This document shows, one piece after another, positions 1 through 8,673 of a stretch of 64,000 nt of DNA. Location of the stretch: the NCBI RefSeq assembly GCF_025499605.1, contig NZ_JAFMVC010000001.1:372001-436000 (forward strand), in the 5' to 3' direction. Position numbers and translations under genes: made by a program. The notes under the pieces are model-generated. The model saw nothing but the letters and a program-made list of their open reading frames with translations. It was not told the DNA's origin and searched no databases. The stretch comes from Carboxylicivirga litoralis (GTDB lineage: Bacteria > Bacteroidota > Bacteroidia > Bacteroidales > Marinilabiliaceae). Position 1 is the first letter of the stretch; each line of letters opens with the position of its first letter.

Positions 1-577
1 GAATACCTCGCGCGATCAACTCCTTACCACTTCCACTTTCTCCGGTAATCATAACCGAAGTCATATCGGCCTGCGCCACGCGCTTCATTAAAGTATTTAT
101 TTCTTTAATTGGCTGACTTATCCCAATAAACTCAATACCCCAATGTGCTTCAAACTTCTTCCTCGACTCTTCCAGCTGACGATCGACTACATAGTTTTTA
201 ACCCTGAATTGCTTATAGCTCTCGCATTTTTCAATGGCTGCTCTTAATTCCTTAGCTCTAAATGGCTTTTCAATATAATCGCGAACACCTAACTTCAATG
301 ATGCAACAGCATTTTTAATACTAGCCTGTCCGGTAATTATAATGCCTTCAATTTCAGCATACCTTTCTTTTAACTCACTATAAATAGACAAGCCATCTTT
401 GTCTATCAAGTTGATATCCAATATAGCCAAACGCGGCACGGAATCTATTTTAACTTCTTTATATTCGTTCCATGACTCAAAAGCATACACATCGACATTA
501 TCAAAGACAATGCTATCTTTAATTTCTTGCCGAAGCTCTTGTTCATCTTCAAAAAGTAATATCGTATACTTCATCAT
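1..577 (-). CDS. Sigma-54-dependent response regulator, NtrC family (3' part cut by window start)
   Basis: The reading frame runs off the window start, so only about 192 N-terminal residues are visible. Residues 1-120 form a receiver domain: an acidic FEDE cluster near the N-terminus, a probable phospho-acceptor Asp in LAILDINLID, and a conserved Lys in IEKPF. A linker leads to the start of an AAA+ sigma-54 interaction domain, with the Walker A motif GESGSGKE close to the cut. Proteins of this family activate sigma-54 RNA polymerase by ATP hydrolysis after phosphorylation. The gene lies 69 bp downstream of a cytosolic histidine kinase on the same strand, its probable partner. Two adjacent ATG codons (577 and 574) are possible starts. 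The DNA-binding domain lies outside the window. Confidence 0.9.
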   Translation of the reverse strand, partial: MMKYTILLFEDEQELRQEIKDSIVFDNVDVYAFESWNEYKEVKIDSVPRLAILDINLIDKDGLSIYSELKERYAEIEGIIITGQASIKNAVASLKLGVRDYIEKPFRAKELRAAIEKCESYKQFRVKNYVVDRQLEESRKKFEAHWGIEFIGISQPIKEINTLMKRVAQADMTSVMITGESGSGKELIARGI

Positions 578-646
578 CAATCTTAATAAACGATACTTAA
601 CTTGTTCGTATTAAATGAGTATAAATTTCTTCAATTACATAAAGTT

Positions 647-2107
647 CTACTTGACAGACGGAAAAGTGAGGGTTGTTTTAAAACACTTACCTGCCCTTGA
701 CTGTACTTCAATAGAACCTTTCATTTTTCGCATCAGGTTATTAATTATAAATAAACCAAGCCCGGTTCCTCCTGCACTCTTTTTTGTTGTGTAAAATGGC
801 TTAAACAACTTACCAATCTCATCTTTTGTCGTCCCAAGTCCATTATCAACAATAGCCACTTTCACTAAATTATCTTTCCTTTCAATTGTCACCTTAAGCT
901 TAGGCTTAAAGCCGCTTTGCGCATCCAGTTTCACCTGCAAAGACTGAAGGCTATTCACTAGAATATTGACAAACACCTGCTCCAACTCATTGATCGTCCC
1001 TTCTATAAAGGCTTCTTCCTCGTGCTTAATAACTAAGATTAACCCCTCAACCTGCAGGTAACTTATATCCTCCAATGCCAGGTTTAAAACATTTTGAACA
1101 CTTATTGACTCGTCTTTTCTGTCGGGCACCGACGAGAACTGTTTCATCTCATCAATAATACCACGCATACGCATGATTTGACGTTGAATCTGTTCTGTTT
1201 TTTCAAGCAAATACGACTCGCTGACAGCTCCCATCTGCCATCTATCAAGCATATTATCAATCTTAAGACTCAAATGAGTTAATGGCTGATTCAACTCATG
1301 AAAAATGGCAGAAGCTATTTCACCCAAAGACTCCAATCTACTCTTTTTAAGAAGCTTGAGTTCATAGGATTTATTCAATTGAAACTCATCCTGCACCTGC
1401 TTCCTTAATTCCTCATTTTGATCTTCCAGGTTTTGCTGAACTTCAATAAACTGCGTTAAATCTTTTACAGCAGCCAAATATAGCTCTTCGCCTTCAATAT
1501 TGATTGGAATTAAATTCAGTAAGAATGTTTGATTATTTTCGGCACCTTTAAAATGACATAACACAGCGCGCGAATTGGCATCAGACTCTATCATTTTCAG
1601 GTAATCAAACTTTTCGGGCGACAAAACATTTGTCTTGATAATTTCCTGAATAAAGATGGGCTTTAGCACAATTCTACTTTCCAAAAAGTAATCGATAAAA
1701 GAGCGATTTAAACTGAATATCTCTCCATCTTTTTTAACCAGAGCAATCGGATAAGGTAATTTATCAATTGGTATTTCACCCTGATTCTGCTGACGTTGAA
1801 AAATGCCTATTAATTCTATCTTATCACCAAAATTTTTGAATTTACAATTAATCTGCTCAACATCATCATCACCACAAACGACCAACTCACCTACCAACTC
1901 ACTTATGGATTCGTCATTAATAAAAGTGACAAACCGAACTTGCATAGCTTGCGGTAAGAAGTCGCGAATATTAACAGCAACAGAAATAAAGCCTCTATCT
2001 ATTAAGTCGCCATGCGATTTAATAACATTACCTGCATTATCTAATAAAAAATAAAAGGCTTCCCTGTTTGTAATATCCCGGTTAATAGTTTGCTGATTAA
2101 GATACAT
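647..2107 (-). CDS. Cytosolic PAS-domain sensor histidine kinase
   Basis: A 486-residue protein with no signal peptide or membrane segment, so it probably senses an internal signal. Residues about 112-225 look like a PAS domain, followed by a coiled coil (about 222-255). The phospho-acceptor region has His270 in AIFHELNQPL, the HxxNxP-type H-box common in NtrB-like kinases. The C-terminal ATPase domain has an N-box (VNILVNSLQS), a G1 box (VDNGLG) and a G2 box (GGTGLGLFI). The sigma-54 type response regulator immediately downstream is the likely phosphotransfer partner. The signal and target genes cannot be read from the sequence. Confidence 0.9.
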   Translation of the reverse strand: MYLNQQTINRDITNREAFYFLLDNAGNVIKSHGDLIDRGFISVAVNIRDFLPQAMQVRFVTFINDESISELVGELVVCGDDDVEQINCKFKNFGDKIELIGIFQRQQNQGEIPIDKLPYPIALVKKDGEIFSLNRSFIDYFLESRIVLKPIFIQEIIKTNVLSPEKFDYLKMIESDANSRAVLCHFKGAENNQTFLLNLIPINIEGEELYLAAVKDLTQFIEVQQNLEDQNEELRKQVQDEFQLNKSYELKLLKKSRLESLGEIASAIFHELNQPLTHLSLKIDNMLDRWQMGAVSESYLLEKTEQIQRQIMRMRGIIDEMKQFSSVPDRKDESISVQNVLNLALEDISYLQVEGLILVIKHEEEAFIEGTINELEQVFVNILVNSLQSLQVKLDAQSGFKPKLKVTIERKDNLVKVAIVDNGLGTTKDEIGKLFKPFYTTKKSAGGTGLGLFIINNLMRKMKGSIEVQSRAGKCFKTTLTFPSVK

Positions 2108-2230
2108 ATACTCCCTCTCATCTATTCAATGAACAAATAAAAGTATGGTGAATAAATTACTTTTTCAGCAAATATTGATTTACGGCTGTTTTAACAAGAC
2201 TATCGTGGGATATTTTTAGATAAACAACAT

Positions 2231-2728
2231 TTACCCCTCTGCAAATGGAAGTACTTTGACCCAATTTTTAATGCGAATATCGGTCAGATCAGGCTCATTA
2301 TCTTCATCTAAGGCCAAACCAACTAAGTCATTGCCAATTTGCGCCTCTGATTCCGAAAAATCATATCCGTCAACAGGTATTCTTCCTACAACATTCCAGC
2401 CTTTTTCATAGAGCAGGTTATATAACTTCCCCATTCCATTGCAAAAGGTATCAGGATAAGTATGCTGATCGCCCAAACCGAATAACGCAAAAGTTTTGCC
2501 AGACATATCTATTGAAAGAAGTAAATCGACAAACAATTCAAAGTCATCCTGCAAATTTCCAACTCCCCAAGTGGATGTGCCCAGAATTATATTATCATAT
2601 TGTAATATTTGAGATACCGTCAAATCATTAACCGGCAAGCAGTCAGCAATAGGAATTGCCGCCTTCAGTTTTTCGGCCACAAATTGCGTATTACCCAATG
2701 ATGAGCCATAGAAAATCGCTGTTCGCAT
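2231..2728 (-). CDS. fldA: Flavodoxin
   Basis: A 165-residue protein, the size of long-chain flavodoxins. The N-terminal strand and FMN phosphate loop read IFYGSSLGNTQFVAEKL. This varies from the usual TxTGxT but keeps the Gly-Asn-Thr core. Later segments STWGVGNLQDDF and FGLGDQHTYPDTFC match the two isoalloxazine-binding loops. Flavodoxins are small FMN electron carriers that replace ferredoxin, for example when iron is short. It sits upstream of, and probably separate from, the histidine kinase gene. The family is clear; the redox partner is not. Confidence 0.9.
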   Translation of the reverse strand: MRTAIFYGSSLGNTQFVAEKLKAAIPIADCLPVNDLTVSQILQYDNIILGTSTWGVGNLQDDFELFVDLLLSIDMSGKTFALFGLGDQHTYPDTFCNGMGKLYNLLYEKGWNVVGRIPVDGYDFSESEAQIGNDLVGLALDEDNEPDLTDIRIKNWVKVLPFAEG

Positions 2729-2777
2729 AGTTTTCGTTTAGAATTATGGGAAATTAACAGCTGGAATATTAAAAAGT

Positions 2778-3422
2778 TTACTTTTTACGAATCAAAGAAA
2801 TACCATCCCTAAATGGTAAGATGACCTTTTCCACTCGCGCATCCTCTTTCACCATCTGATTAAAGGCTAAAATCTCTTTAGTATAGGCATCATTTGGATG
2901 GAGTTCTTCAACCACTTTGCCATCCCACAAAACATTATCGGCCAAGATATAACCTCCGGTATTTAGTTTGTCAAATATTAGTTCATAATATCGACGATAC
3001 TGACGCTTATCTCCATCCATAAATACTAAATCGTATTGCTTATCAAGTTGTGGAATAATATCCAAAGCACTTCCAATGTGTAACTGAATGGTTTGATGCA
3101 TTTCCGCCTTGTCAATAAACGACTGAATAAATTCCTCGTTTTCGTCATTGATTTCAATGGTATCAATAACAGCTCCCTCTTTCTGAAGCCCCAAAGCCAT
3201 ACTAATCGCCGAATAACCGGTAAACGTCCCAATTTCCAATATATTTAATGGATTCATCATCTGCACGAGCATCTTCAGAATTTTACCTTGCACATGACCA
3301 CTTAGCATGCGCGGCTGCAACATTTGAATGTGTGTTTGCCGATTTAATTCCTGAAGAATGGGTTCTTCATCATCAATGTGATCTAAAATATATTGTTCGA
3401 GGTCGATTGAATAATCAGTCAT
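2778..3422 (-). CDS. SAM-dependent O-methyltransferase, caffeoyl-CoA OMT-like family
   Basis: A 214-residue class I methyltransferase. The SAM-binding motif I is ILEIGTFTGYSAISMA (about residues 61-76). An acidic residue follows in TIEINDENEEF, and metal-binding positions are seen in LVFMDGDKRQYRRYY and ILADNVLWDGKV. This matches the small metal-dependent O-methyltransferase family (YrrM/caffeoyl-CoA OMT group). Many bacterial members have unknown small-molecule or tRNA substrates, and no substrate can be assigned here. It follows the M16 protease gene with only 2 bp between them, so the two are probably cotranscribed. Confidence 0.87.
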   Translation of the reverse strand: MTDYSIDLEQYILDHIDDEEPILQELNRQTHIQMLQPRMLSGHVQGKILKMLVQMMNPLNILEIGTFTGYSAISMALGLQKEGAVIDTIEINDENEEFIQSFIDKAEMHQTIQLHIGSALDIIPQLDKQYDLVFMDGDKRQYRRYYELIFDKLNTGGYILADNVLWDGKVVEELHPNDAYTKEILAFNQMVKEDARVEKVILPFRDGISLIRKK

Positions 3423-3424
3423 TT

Positions 3425-4645
3425 CTATTGATAGATTAAATATGAAAGCATGGTAGGGTCTAAAATTTCATTGGCCACTTCCTGCAGGTCTTCTGCCTTG
3501 ATAGCATCTATTTTTTTATAGATTTTTTCCAGCGAATCCACCTGGTCGTACAACAAATAGCTTTTACCCATGGATAACATCAGGTTTTCACGGTTATCAA
3601 ACGAGATAGTCATCTGGCCTTTTAGTTGACGGATGGCTTTATGCAACTGCAAACTGCCCAATGGCTTTTCACGTAATAGTTTAAGTTCGCGATCGATGAT
3701 ATTAAATGAACGAATCAGGTTCTCCTCATCCGTTCCAAAGTAGATATTAAAAACGCCGGTTCCGTAATAAGGTGCGTAATTCGATTCTACATTATAAGCA
3801 ATGCCATTCTTTTCGCGCAAGGCCATATTCAAACGAGAGTTCATCCCCGGCCCGCCCAACAGGTTATTCAACAGATGAAGATGCAGGCGCTTATCGTGTT
3901 TAAAATCATAAGCCACATTACCAATTATCACATGACATTGGTGGGTGTCTTTTTCGATTGTTTGCGATTCAGGAATATAGAGATTAACAGCCGGACGGTC
4001 CAACTCACGAAGATTTTCCGGTTGTTCACCCAAATATTTTTCTGCCCATTTAAGTACTTTTTTAAATGACACATTGCCTACTGAGCAAAACACCATCTGA
4101 TCAGTACTATAGTTCGCCTGCATAAACTCACGAATCATTTGCTCATTAAAACCCTTTAACTTCTTCTTGGTTCCAAGTATGTTACGCCCCATTGAGTCGT
4201 TTTTATAGAGCATTTCTTCAAACTCATCAAAAATAAGTTCAGCCGGACTATCTTTATAAGAATTAATTTCATCCACAATCACCTCTTTCTCTTTTGCGAG
4301 CTCCTTCTCCGGGAAAGTAGAATTAAAAGTAATATCATGAATTAACTCAATGGCACGCTCAAAATCCTGCTTAAGAAAAGAAGCATAAATACAAGTCTCT
4401 TCCTTAGTGGTATAAGCATTTAATTCTCCGCCCACATCATCGAGACGACTCAGCACATGATAGGCTTTGCGTTTTTTAGTGCCTTTAAAAATGACATGTT
4501 CAATAAAGTGTGCCATTCCATGCTCTTCCTCTTTTTCATCGCGCGAACCAGTATTTATGATCAATCCGCAGTAGGCTACAGGCGACTTATCTTGCTTATG
4601 TATGATGCGAATCCCATTTCGCAGTGTGTATATTTGATAATCCAT
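3425..4645 (-). CDS. M16 family zinc metalloprotease (processing-peptidase-like)
   Basis: About 406 residues from the ATG at 4645. A further upstream ATG at 4666 is possible, but the MDYQ start fits family N-termini better. The inverted zinc motif HxxEH appears as HFIEHVIFKGT, and the third ligand Glu lies in KEKEVIVDEINSYKDSP. The C-terminal half holds the second non-catalytic M16 domain, with a conserved GGPGMNSRL segment. The length fits single-chain bacterial processing-peptidase-like enzymes. No signal peptide is evident, so it is probably cytoplasmic. It is transcribed away from the tRNA-Phe genes and ahead of the O-methyltransferase. Confidence 0.92.
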   Translation of the reverse strand: MDYQIYTLRNGIRIIHKQDKSPVAYCGLIINTGSRDEKEEEHGMAHFIEHVIFKGTKKRKAYHVLSRLDDVGGELNAYTTKEETCIYASFLKQDFERAIELIHDITFNSTFPEKELAKEKEVIVDEINSYKDSPAELIFDEFEEMLYKNDSMGRNILGTKKKLKGFNEQMIREFMQANYSTDQMVFCSVGNVSFKKVLKWAEKYLGEQPENLRELDRPAVNLYIPESQTIEKDTHQCHVIIGNVAYDFKHDKRLHLHLLNNLLGGPGMNSRLNMALREKNGIAYNVESNYAPYYGTGVFNIYFGTDEENLIRSFNIIDRELKLLREKPLGSLQLHKAIRQLKGQMTISFDNRENLMLSMGKSYLLYDQVDSLEKIYKKIDAIKAEDLQEVANEILDPTMLSYLIYQ

Positions 4646-4734
4646 TAATTTTTTTTGAGGATGCAAAAATACTAAACATCAGGCAAATTCACACACCTGA
4701 CAAAAAAAAGCAACACTAAAATCATAAAAATGTT

Positions 4735-4764
4735 TTTGAGGTATAAAATCTTTGTCTATATTTG
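4735..4764 (+). promoter_or_regulatory. Bacteroidota-type promoter for the tRNA-Phe genes
   Basis: TTTG at 4735-4738 and TATATTTG at 4757-4764 match the Bacteroidota -33 (TTTG) and -7 (TAnnTTTG) elements with suitable spacing. The first tRNA-Phe starts 61 bp further on. Confidence 0.6.
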
Positions 4765-4825
4765 CACTCGCATTTCGGAAGAGATGTTACCACAAGCCCC
4801 AATACGTGGGGATTTGACCAAGATT

Positions 4826-4901
<76 letters not shown>

Positions 4902-4930
4902 GTCATAAGGCTGATTTTAGGGTTTATTAT

Positions 4931-4950
4931 TAAGCTGTGGGGACAGCTTA
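4931..4950 (+). other. Small hairpin in the spacer between the two tRNA genes
   Basis: TAAGCTGT and ACAGCTTA pair perfectly around a GGGG loop. There is no following T-run, so it is more likely a processing or folding feature of the tRNA precursor than a terminator. The rest of the 109-bp spacer shows nothing recognisable. Confidence 0.35.
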
Positions 4951-5010
4951 GTAATCCAAAAGGGTAAAGGGTTATTGTTTATGTTATTTTTACTTAGGTA
5001 AAAGTAACTC

Positions 5011-5083
<73 letters not shown>

Positions 5084-5089
5084 CAAGAA

Positions 5090-5118
5090 GGGAAGGATGA
5101 AAATCTTTCCCTTTTTTT
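5090..5118 (+). terminator. Rho-independent terminator of the tRNA-Phe transcript
   Basis: GGGAAGGAT (5090-5098) pairs with ATCTTTCCC (5103-5111), with one G-U pair, around a GAAA tetraloop. Seven T follow at 5112-5118. It lies between the tRNA and the nuclease gene, whose start codon is 15 bp further on, so the nuclease would need read-through. Confidence 0.8.
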
Positions 5119-5132
5119 ATACCTTAAATCCT

Positions 5133-5420
5133 ATGAAATACTTCGTCTATATCATCTATAGCCCTCAAACAGATTCATATTACATTGGACAAACTCAGAA
5201 TATTGAACAACGTATTCAACTCCACAACAGTGGACATTTTAAAAATTGTTCAACTAAATTCGCCAACGATTGGGAAATATTCTTTCTGCTCGAATGCAAT
5301 TCTAGAAAGCAAGCTTTAGCAATAGAAAAACATATCAAAAAGAATCGAAACAGAAATTACTACAACAACCTGGTTAAATACCCTGAAATTAGCCACAAAT
5401 TATTATTAAAATATTTGTAG
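5133..5420 (+). CDS. Small GIY-YIG nuclease-family protein
   Basis: A 95-residue single-domain protein starting MKYFVYIIYS. An upstream in-frame ATG at 5052 is rejected because it lies inside the tRNA. The GIY and YIG strands appear as VYIIYS (residues 5-10) and YYIGQT (16-21). The catalytic-type Arg27, His31 and Asn32 lie in EQRIQLHN, and the metal-binding-type Glu65 in ALAIEKHIKK. All expected catalytic positions are present, so it may be active. The family of short YhbQ/UvrC-N-like proteins is widespread, and most members have no known role. The gene is enclosed between tRNA-Phe and a repeated tRNA 3' end. Confidence 0.88.
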   Translation: MKYFVYIIYSPQTDSYYIGQTQNIEQRIQLHNSGHFKNCSTKFANDWEIFFLLECNSRKQALAIEKHIKKNRNRNYYNNLVKYPEISHKLLLKYL

Positions 5421-5464
5421 TGTCCCTGCCGCGATAGCTATCGCGGCGATTCCAGGTGGCACCA
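5421..5464 (+). pseudogene. tRNA-Phe 3' remnant interrupted by a palindrome
   Basis: TGTCCCTG (5421-5428) and the 18 bases at 5447-5464 match the variable loop, T arm and acceptor 3' strand of tRNA-Phe. The GTT of the T loop is replaced by an 18-bp palindrome, and the 5' half of the tRNA is absent. It cannot give a functional tRNA. Confidence 0.85.
5429..5446 (+). repeat. 18-bp perfect palindrome replacing part of the T loop
   Basis: CCGCGATAGCTATCGCGG is fully self-complementary. It replaces exactly three bases (GTT) of the otherwise intact repeat, which suggests insertion of a small palindromic repeat. I saw no other copy in the window. Confidence 0.75.
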
Positions 5465-5536
5465 CAAGAAGGGAAGGATGAAAATCTTTCCCTTTTTTTA
5501 TACCTTAAATCCTATGAAATACTTCGTCTATATCAT
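5447..5536 (+). repeat. 90-bp perfect direct repeat of 5066-5155
   Basis: Identical to 5066-5155 at all 90 positions. It covers the tRNA T arm and acceptor end, the terminator hairpin and the first seven to eight codons of the GIY-YIG gene. The lack of any difference suggests a recent duplication or ongoing gene conversion. Confidence 0.95.
5471..5499 (+). terminator. Second copy of the tRNA-Phe terminator
   Basis: The same hairpin and T-run as at 5090-5118, shifted by 381 bp. It could end any transcript that reads through the GIY-YIG gene. Confidence 0.7.
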
Positions 5537-5546
5537 AAATCCTTAA
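5514..5546 (+). pseudogene. Truncated second GIY-YIG start
   Basis: The frame reads MKYFVYIINP and then stops. The first eight residues match the intact nuclease gene. The frame is broken where a 31-bp inverted repeat begins at 5538. No later part of the nuclease is found before cobT. Confidence 0.8.
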
Positions 5547-5568
5547 GGTTTGCGAAACCTTAAGGATT
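5538..5568 (+). repeat. 31-bp inverted repeat at the end of the tRNA/GIY-YIG unit
   Basis: Arms at 5538-5551 and 5555-5568 are perfectly complementary (14 bp, AATCCTTAAGGTTT) around a GCG loop. It lies exactly where similarity to the first unit ends, so it probably marks the deletion or insertion junction. It could also act as a hairpin for the convergent cobT transcript. Confidence 0.8.
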
Positions 5569-5606
5569 AAAAAGATTGGCACCCCATTAATTACCTGGCC
5601 TCCAGA

Positions 5607-6674
5607 TTAAACAATCCTGATGCCATCGTTAGCTGTATTATAAATAGCAGCCTCATCAAAGGACGTCATTTCATTGAGCATGGCAACAGCCCCTTTAATT
5701 ACTGAATAAGCAACAGCCGAACCTGTTCCTTCTCCAAGGCGAAAACCCAAGTCGAGAATCGGCTCGCCCCCTAAATAATCCACCATCTTTTTATGCCCCT
5801 GTTCCTTTGACTGATGTGAGAAAAAGGCATAATCCACCACCAATGGATCAATAGCATGGGCAGCCAACAAAGCAGAAGTTGTGATAAACCCATCGGTTAT
5901 GATAAGCATACGACGCGATGCAGCCTCAAGCATAGCACCTGCAATAGTAGCTATTTCCAAACCTCCGAATCGAGCTAAATTCATAATAGCATCATCTGAA
6001 ACACCATGTTTGGCAATGGCATTTTTAAGCACCTGAGCTTTATTCAAAACCCCTTCTGGTGTTAACCCCGACCCCGGACCAACTGCTTGTTCAATATCCA
6101 TACCAGTATAAACGGATAACAAGGCTGAAGCAGGTGATGTATTACCGATACCCATCTCACCAAAAGCTACCACATTACTACCCTCTTCAGCTATATTAGC
6201 AACAATTTCACGACCATTACTTAAGGCTTGCATGCATTCCGCAATCGTCATGGCCGGCTCTTTCAAAAAGTTGCGTGTGCCTTTTCTGACCTTAGCATTA
6301 ATCAACTTTGGATGTGGTTTAAAATCAAAATTGACCCCCGCATCCACCACACGTAAATCAAAACCATACACTCTGGAAAAAAGACCAATGCCGCCACCAC
6401 CGTTTAAAAAGTTTAAACATTGCTGCCACGTAATTTCAACCGGACAAGGACTCACTCCTTCTTCACAAATATTATGGTCAGATGCGACGGTTAACATCAC
6501 CGGCTTTCTTAATTCCGGAGTTAAAGTTCCCTGTATCAATGCAACTTGTTTGGCCATTGCCTCCATCTGCCCTAAAGAACCTACAGGCTTTGCTTTTTGA
6601 TCAATTTTATACTGAATATCTTTCTCCAATTCGAGATAAAGAGGCTTAATAGTCAGGTTATCTAGTTTTATCAT
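5607..6674 (-). CDS. cobT: Nicotinate-nucleotide:dimethylbenzimidazole phosphoribosyltransferase
   Basis: A 355-residue enzyme of the lower-ligand branch of cobalamin synthesis. It makes alpha-ribazole phosphate from nicotinate mononucleotide and dimethylbenzimidazole or another base. Family signatures include VASDHNICEEGVSP near residue 63, GEMGIGNTSPASALL near 175, and LGEGTGSAVAY near the C-terminus, where the Glu corresponds to the catalytic base of characterised CobT. The start overlaps the cbiB stop by 4 bp (ATGA), indicating translational coupling. It is the last gene of a minus-strand run cobQ, cobD, cbiB, cobT. Confidence 0.95.
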   Translation of the reverse strand: MIKLDNLTIKPLYLELEKDIQYKIDQKAKPVGSLGQMEAMAKQVALIQGTLTPELRKPVMLTVASDHNICEEGVSPCPVEITWQQCLNFLNGGGGIGLFSRVYGFDLRVVDAGVNFDFKPHPKLINAKVRKGTRNFLKEPAMTIAECMQALSNGREIVANIAEEGSNVVAFGEMGIGNTSPASALLSVYTGMDIEQAVGPGSGLTPEGVLNKAQVLKNAIAKHGVSDDAIMNLARFGGLEIATIAGAMLEAASRRMLIITDGFITTSALLAAHAIDPLVVDYAFFSHQSKEQGHKKMVDYLGGEPILDLGFRLGEGTGSAVAYSVIKGAVAMLNEMTSFDEAAIYNTANDGIRIV

Positions 6675-7618
6675 TGTATTATATATCTACCTATTACACA
6701 CAAAAGAATACAAACAGCCGTTACTGCATGATTGACGTACACAGTCCTTTTAATATCCGCATACTCCAAAAACCTATTATTGTCGCCAATAAATGGTTTA
6801 TCAACCAATTGACCGTGATACACATTAGAGCCACCAAACTGCACATTTAAAATGCCAGCCAGCGCGGATTCCGGGTAGCCCGCATTAGGACTACTGTGCC
6901 TATTCCCATATTTAAACACGAATCTCACTCCACGATACGAACAAGCAACCAGCACCATCAACAAAGCTGTTAAGCGCGCCGGAATATAATTAGCCACATC
7001 ATCAATGTAAGCCGCCACACGACCAAAATAAATGTAGCGTTCGTTCTTATAACCAATCATTGAATCGAGTGTGTTAATCATTTTGTAAGCCATCATACCC
7101 GGAACTCCTAATAAAGCAAACCAAAACACTGGTGCAACCACACCATCACTCAAGTTTTCAGCCATTGTTTCCAAAGCTGCTTTTTTAATTTGCTGCCCAC
7201 TTAATTGCGAAGTATCACGTCCCACAATACGGCTAATTTGCTTTCGCCCTGCTTCCACACCTTCTTTTTGCACTACCTTAAAAACAGCAACCCCTTCTTT
7301 TATCAATGTTTTATTCGCTAAACCAAAAAAGAAAAAGAACCCCGTTATTACAGCTGTCAATATTGGTGATACTAATTCAGACCAATGCATTAGGGCAACA
7401 AACAACACATACACCATTGCGATTAACATCAAGGCTGTTACAGCTCCTTTCAATAGACGGTAATCCCCTTTATTCATACGCTTCTCAAAGAACGAAATTG
7501 CCTTACCAAAGTATACAATCGGATGTGGCAGTCTGACAGGATCCCCAAAAATCAAATCGAGAACATACGCACCAACAACAGCAATAATCATCAACACCTT
7601 ACTTTCATCCATCAGCAA
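6671..7618 (-). CDS. cbiB: Adenosylcobinamide-phosphate synthase CbiB/CobD (membrane protein)
   Basis: A 315-residue integral membrane protein with several hydrophobic segments (about 10-25, 60-105, 155-180, 205-230 and 295-315). It joins aminopropanol phosphate to adenosylcobyric acid. Family motifs are DLIFGDPVRLPHPIVYFG near the N-terminus and MAENLSDGVVAPVFW and MAYKMINTLDSMIGY in the middle. It overlaps the preceding aminotransferase-like gene by 7 bp and cobT by 4 bp, so it sits inside a tight operon and uses the product of its upstream neighbour. Confidence 0.95.
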   Translation of the reverse strand: MLMDESKVLMIIAVVGAYVLDLIFGDPVRLPHPIVYFGKAISFFEKRMNKGDYRLLKGAVTALMLIAMVYVLFVALMHWSELVSPILTAVITGFFFFFGLANKTLIKEGVAVFKVVQKEGVEAGRKQISRIVGRDTSQLSGQQIKKAALETMAENLSDGVVAPVFWFALLGVPGMMAYKMINTLDSMIGYKNERYIYFGRVAAYIDDVANYIPARLTALLMVLVACSYRGVRFVFKYGNRHSSPNAGYPESALAGILNVQFGGSNVYHGQLVDKPFIGDNNRFLEYADIKRTVYVNHAVTAVCILLCVIGRYIIQ

Positions 7619-8673
7619 AAAATAGATTTAAGAGCCTTAACCAGCATTTCGTTTTTCTCACGAGTCAGTGTTGCGACACGAATATGATTATCGCTCAAGC
7701 CTCTGAAATTAGACGCATCGCGTACTAATAATCCAAAATCTGACACCAACAGCTGCTTAAGTTCATTTGCCAACATAGGTGTCTTGACCAGAAAATAGCC
7801 CGTTGATGAAGACAATACTTCAAATGCATTTAGCTTACTGAGTTCAGTTTGAAACTCACGCGCTAAACCCAGATAAGTTAAGCGCTCATCATCACCAATC
7901 ATTGAATGATTTAATGCAAACTCTCCCGCCTTAAGTGCCAGGCTATTGACAGCCCAAGGTGGTCGATAGTTGGTAATCTCTTTTATTTGAGTATGATGAC
8001 CTAAAACATATCCTAAACGCAAACCTGGCAAACAATAATTTTTTGTCATTGATTTAAGAATCAATAAATTCTTAAACTTACCCACAAAATCAGCCAGCGA
8101 AATAGCATCAATGCAAAAATCTGCATAAGCCTCATCGATGATAAAAAGCGTTTGAGGATTATTTTTTATCAGGTCTTGCAACAGCTCTCTCGAATAAACC
8201 TGACCAGTTGGATTATTGGGATTACATAGCCAGAATAAACCTTCAGGCGTATTCATGCCTGGCGCTATAAAATTGGCACCACAAAAACTCAGTTGATGAT
8301 TATGAACCTGACAAGCATGCTCATATTCTGAAAAGGTTGGTTTTATAATGCGGCTTGCCTTATTTTGATGACAAAGAGCAATTAAAAAAATGGCTTCAGC
8401 CGTTCCGTTGCACACCAACACCTGATCCTCGGCTACATGATGATAATCGGCCAATTGCGACGTCAACGACTCACTCTGAAGCTCCGGATAATTAGCAATA
8501 CAAGCAACCTCGTTCTTCAGATACTTAAGTAAATCAGGATGCGGACCTAAATACCATGTATTAGTGCTAAAATCTGCTTTTATCTCATGGCGAAAACGAT
8601 ACGAATCATTACCATGATGAAATTGTCCGCTTTTACTTAATGTCAACACTGGCACTTTCATAAATCGATTCAA
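7612..8673 (-). CDS. cobD: L-threonine-O-3-phosphate decarboxylase (PLP-dependent)
   Basis: A 353-residue fold-type I PLP enzyme related to histidinol-phosphate aminotransferase. It would form (R)-1-amino-2-propanol phosphate, the linker that CbiB attaches to cobyric acid. The PLP Lys is in LKSMTKNYCLPGLRLGYV. The cofactor-binding Asp is in FIIDEAYADF, and NPNNPTGQ is also present. The position between cobQ and cbiB supports the decarboxylase rather than a histidine-pathway role. Its start overlaps the end of cobQ by about 40 bp; a start four codons later (8661) is also possible. Confidence 0.88.
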   Translation of the reverse strand: MNRFMKVPVLTLSKSGQFHHGNDSYRFRHEIKADFSTNTWYLGPHPDLLKYLKNEVACIANYPELQSESLTSQLADYHHVAEDQVLVCNGTAEAIFLIALCHQNKASRIIKPTFSEYEHACQVHNHQLSFCGANFIAPGMNTPEGLFWLCNPNNPTGQVYSRELLQDLIKNNPQTLFIIDEAYADFCIDAISLADFVGKFKNLLILKSMTKNYCLPGLRLGYVLGHHTQIKEITNYRPPWAVNSLALKAGEFALNHSMIGDDERLTYLGLAREFQTELSKLNAFEVLSSSTGYFLVKTPMLANELKQLLVSDFGLLVRDASNFRGLSDNHIRVATLTREKNEMLVKALKSIFC

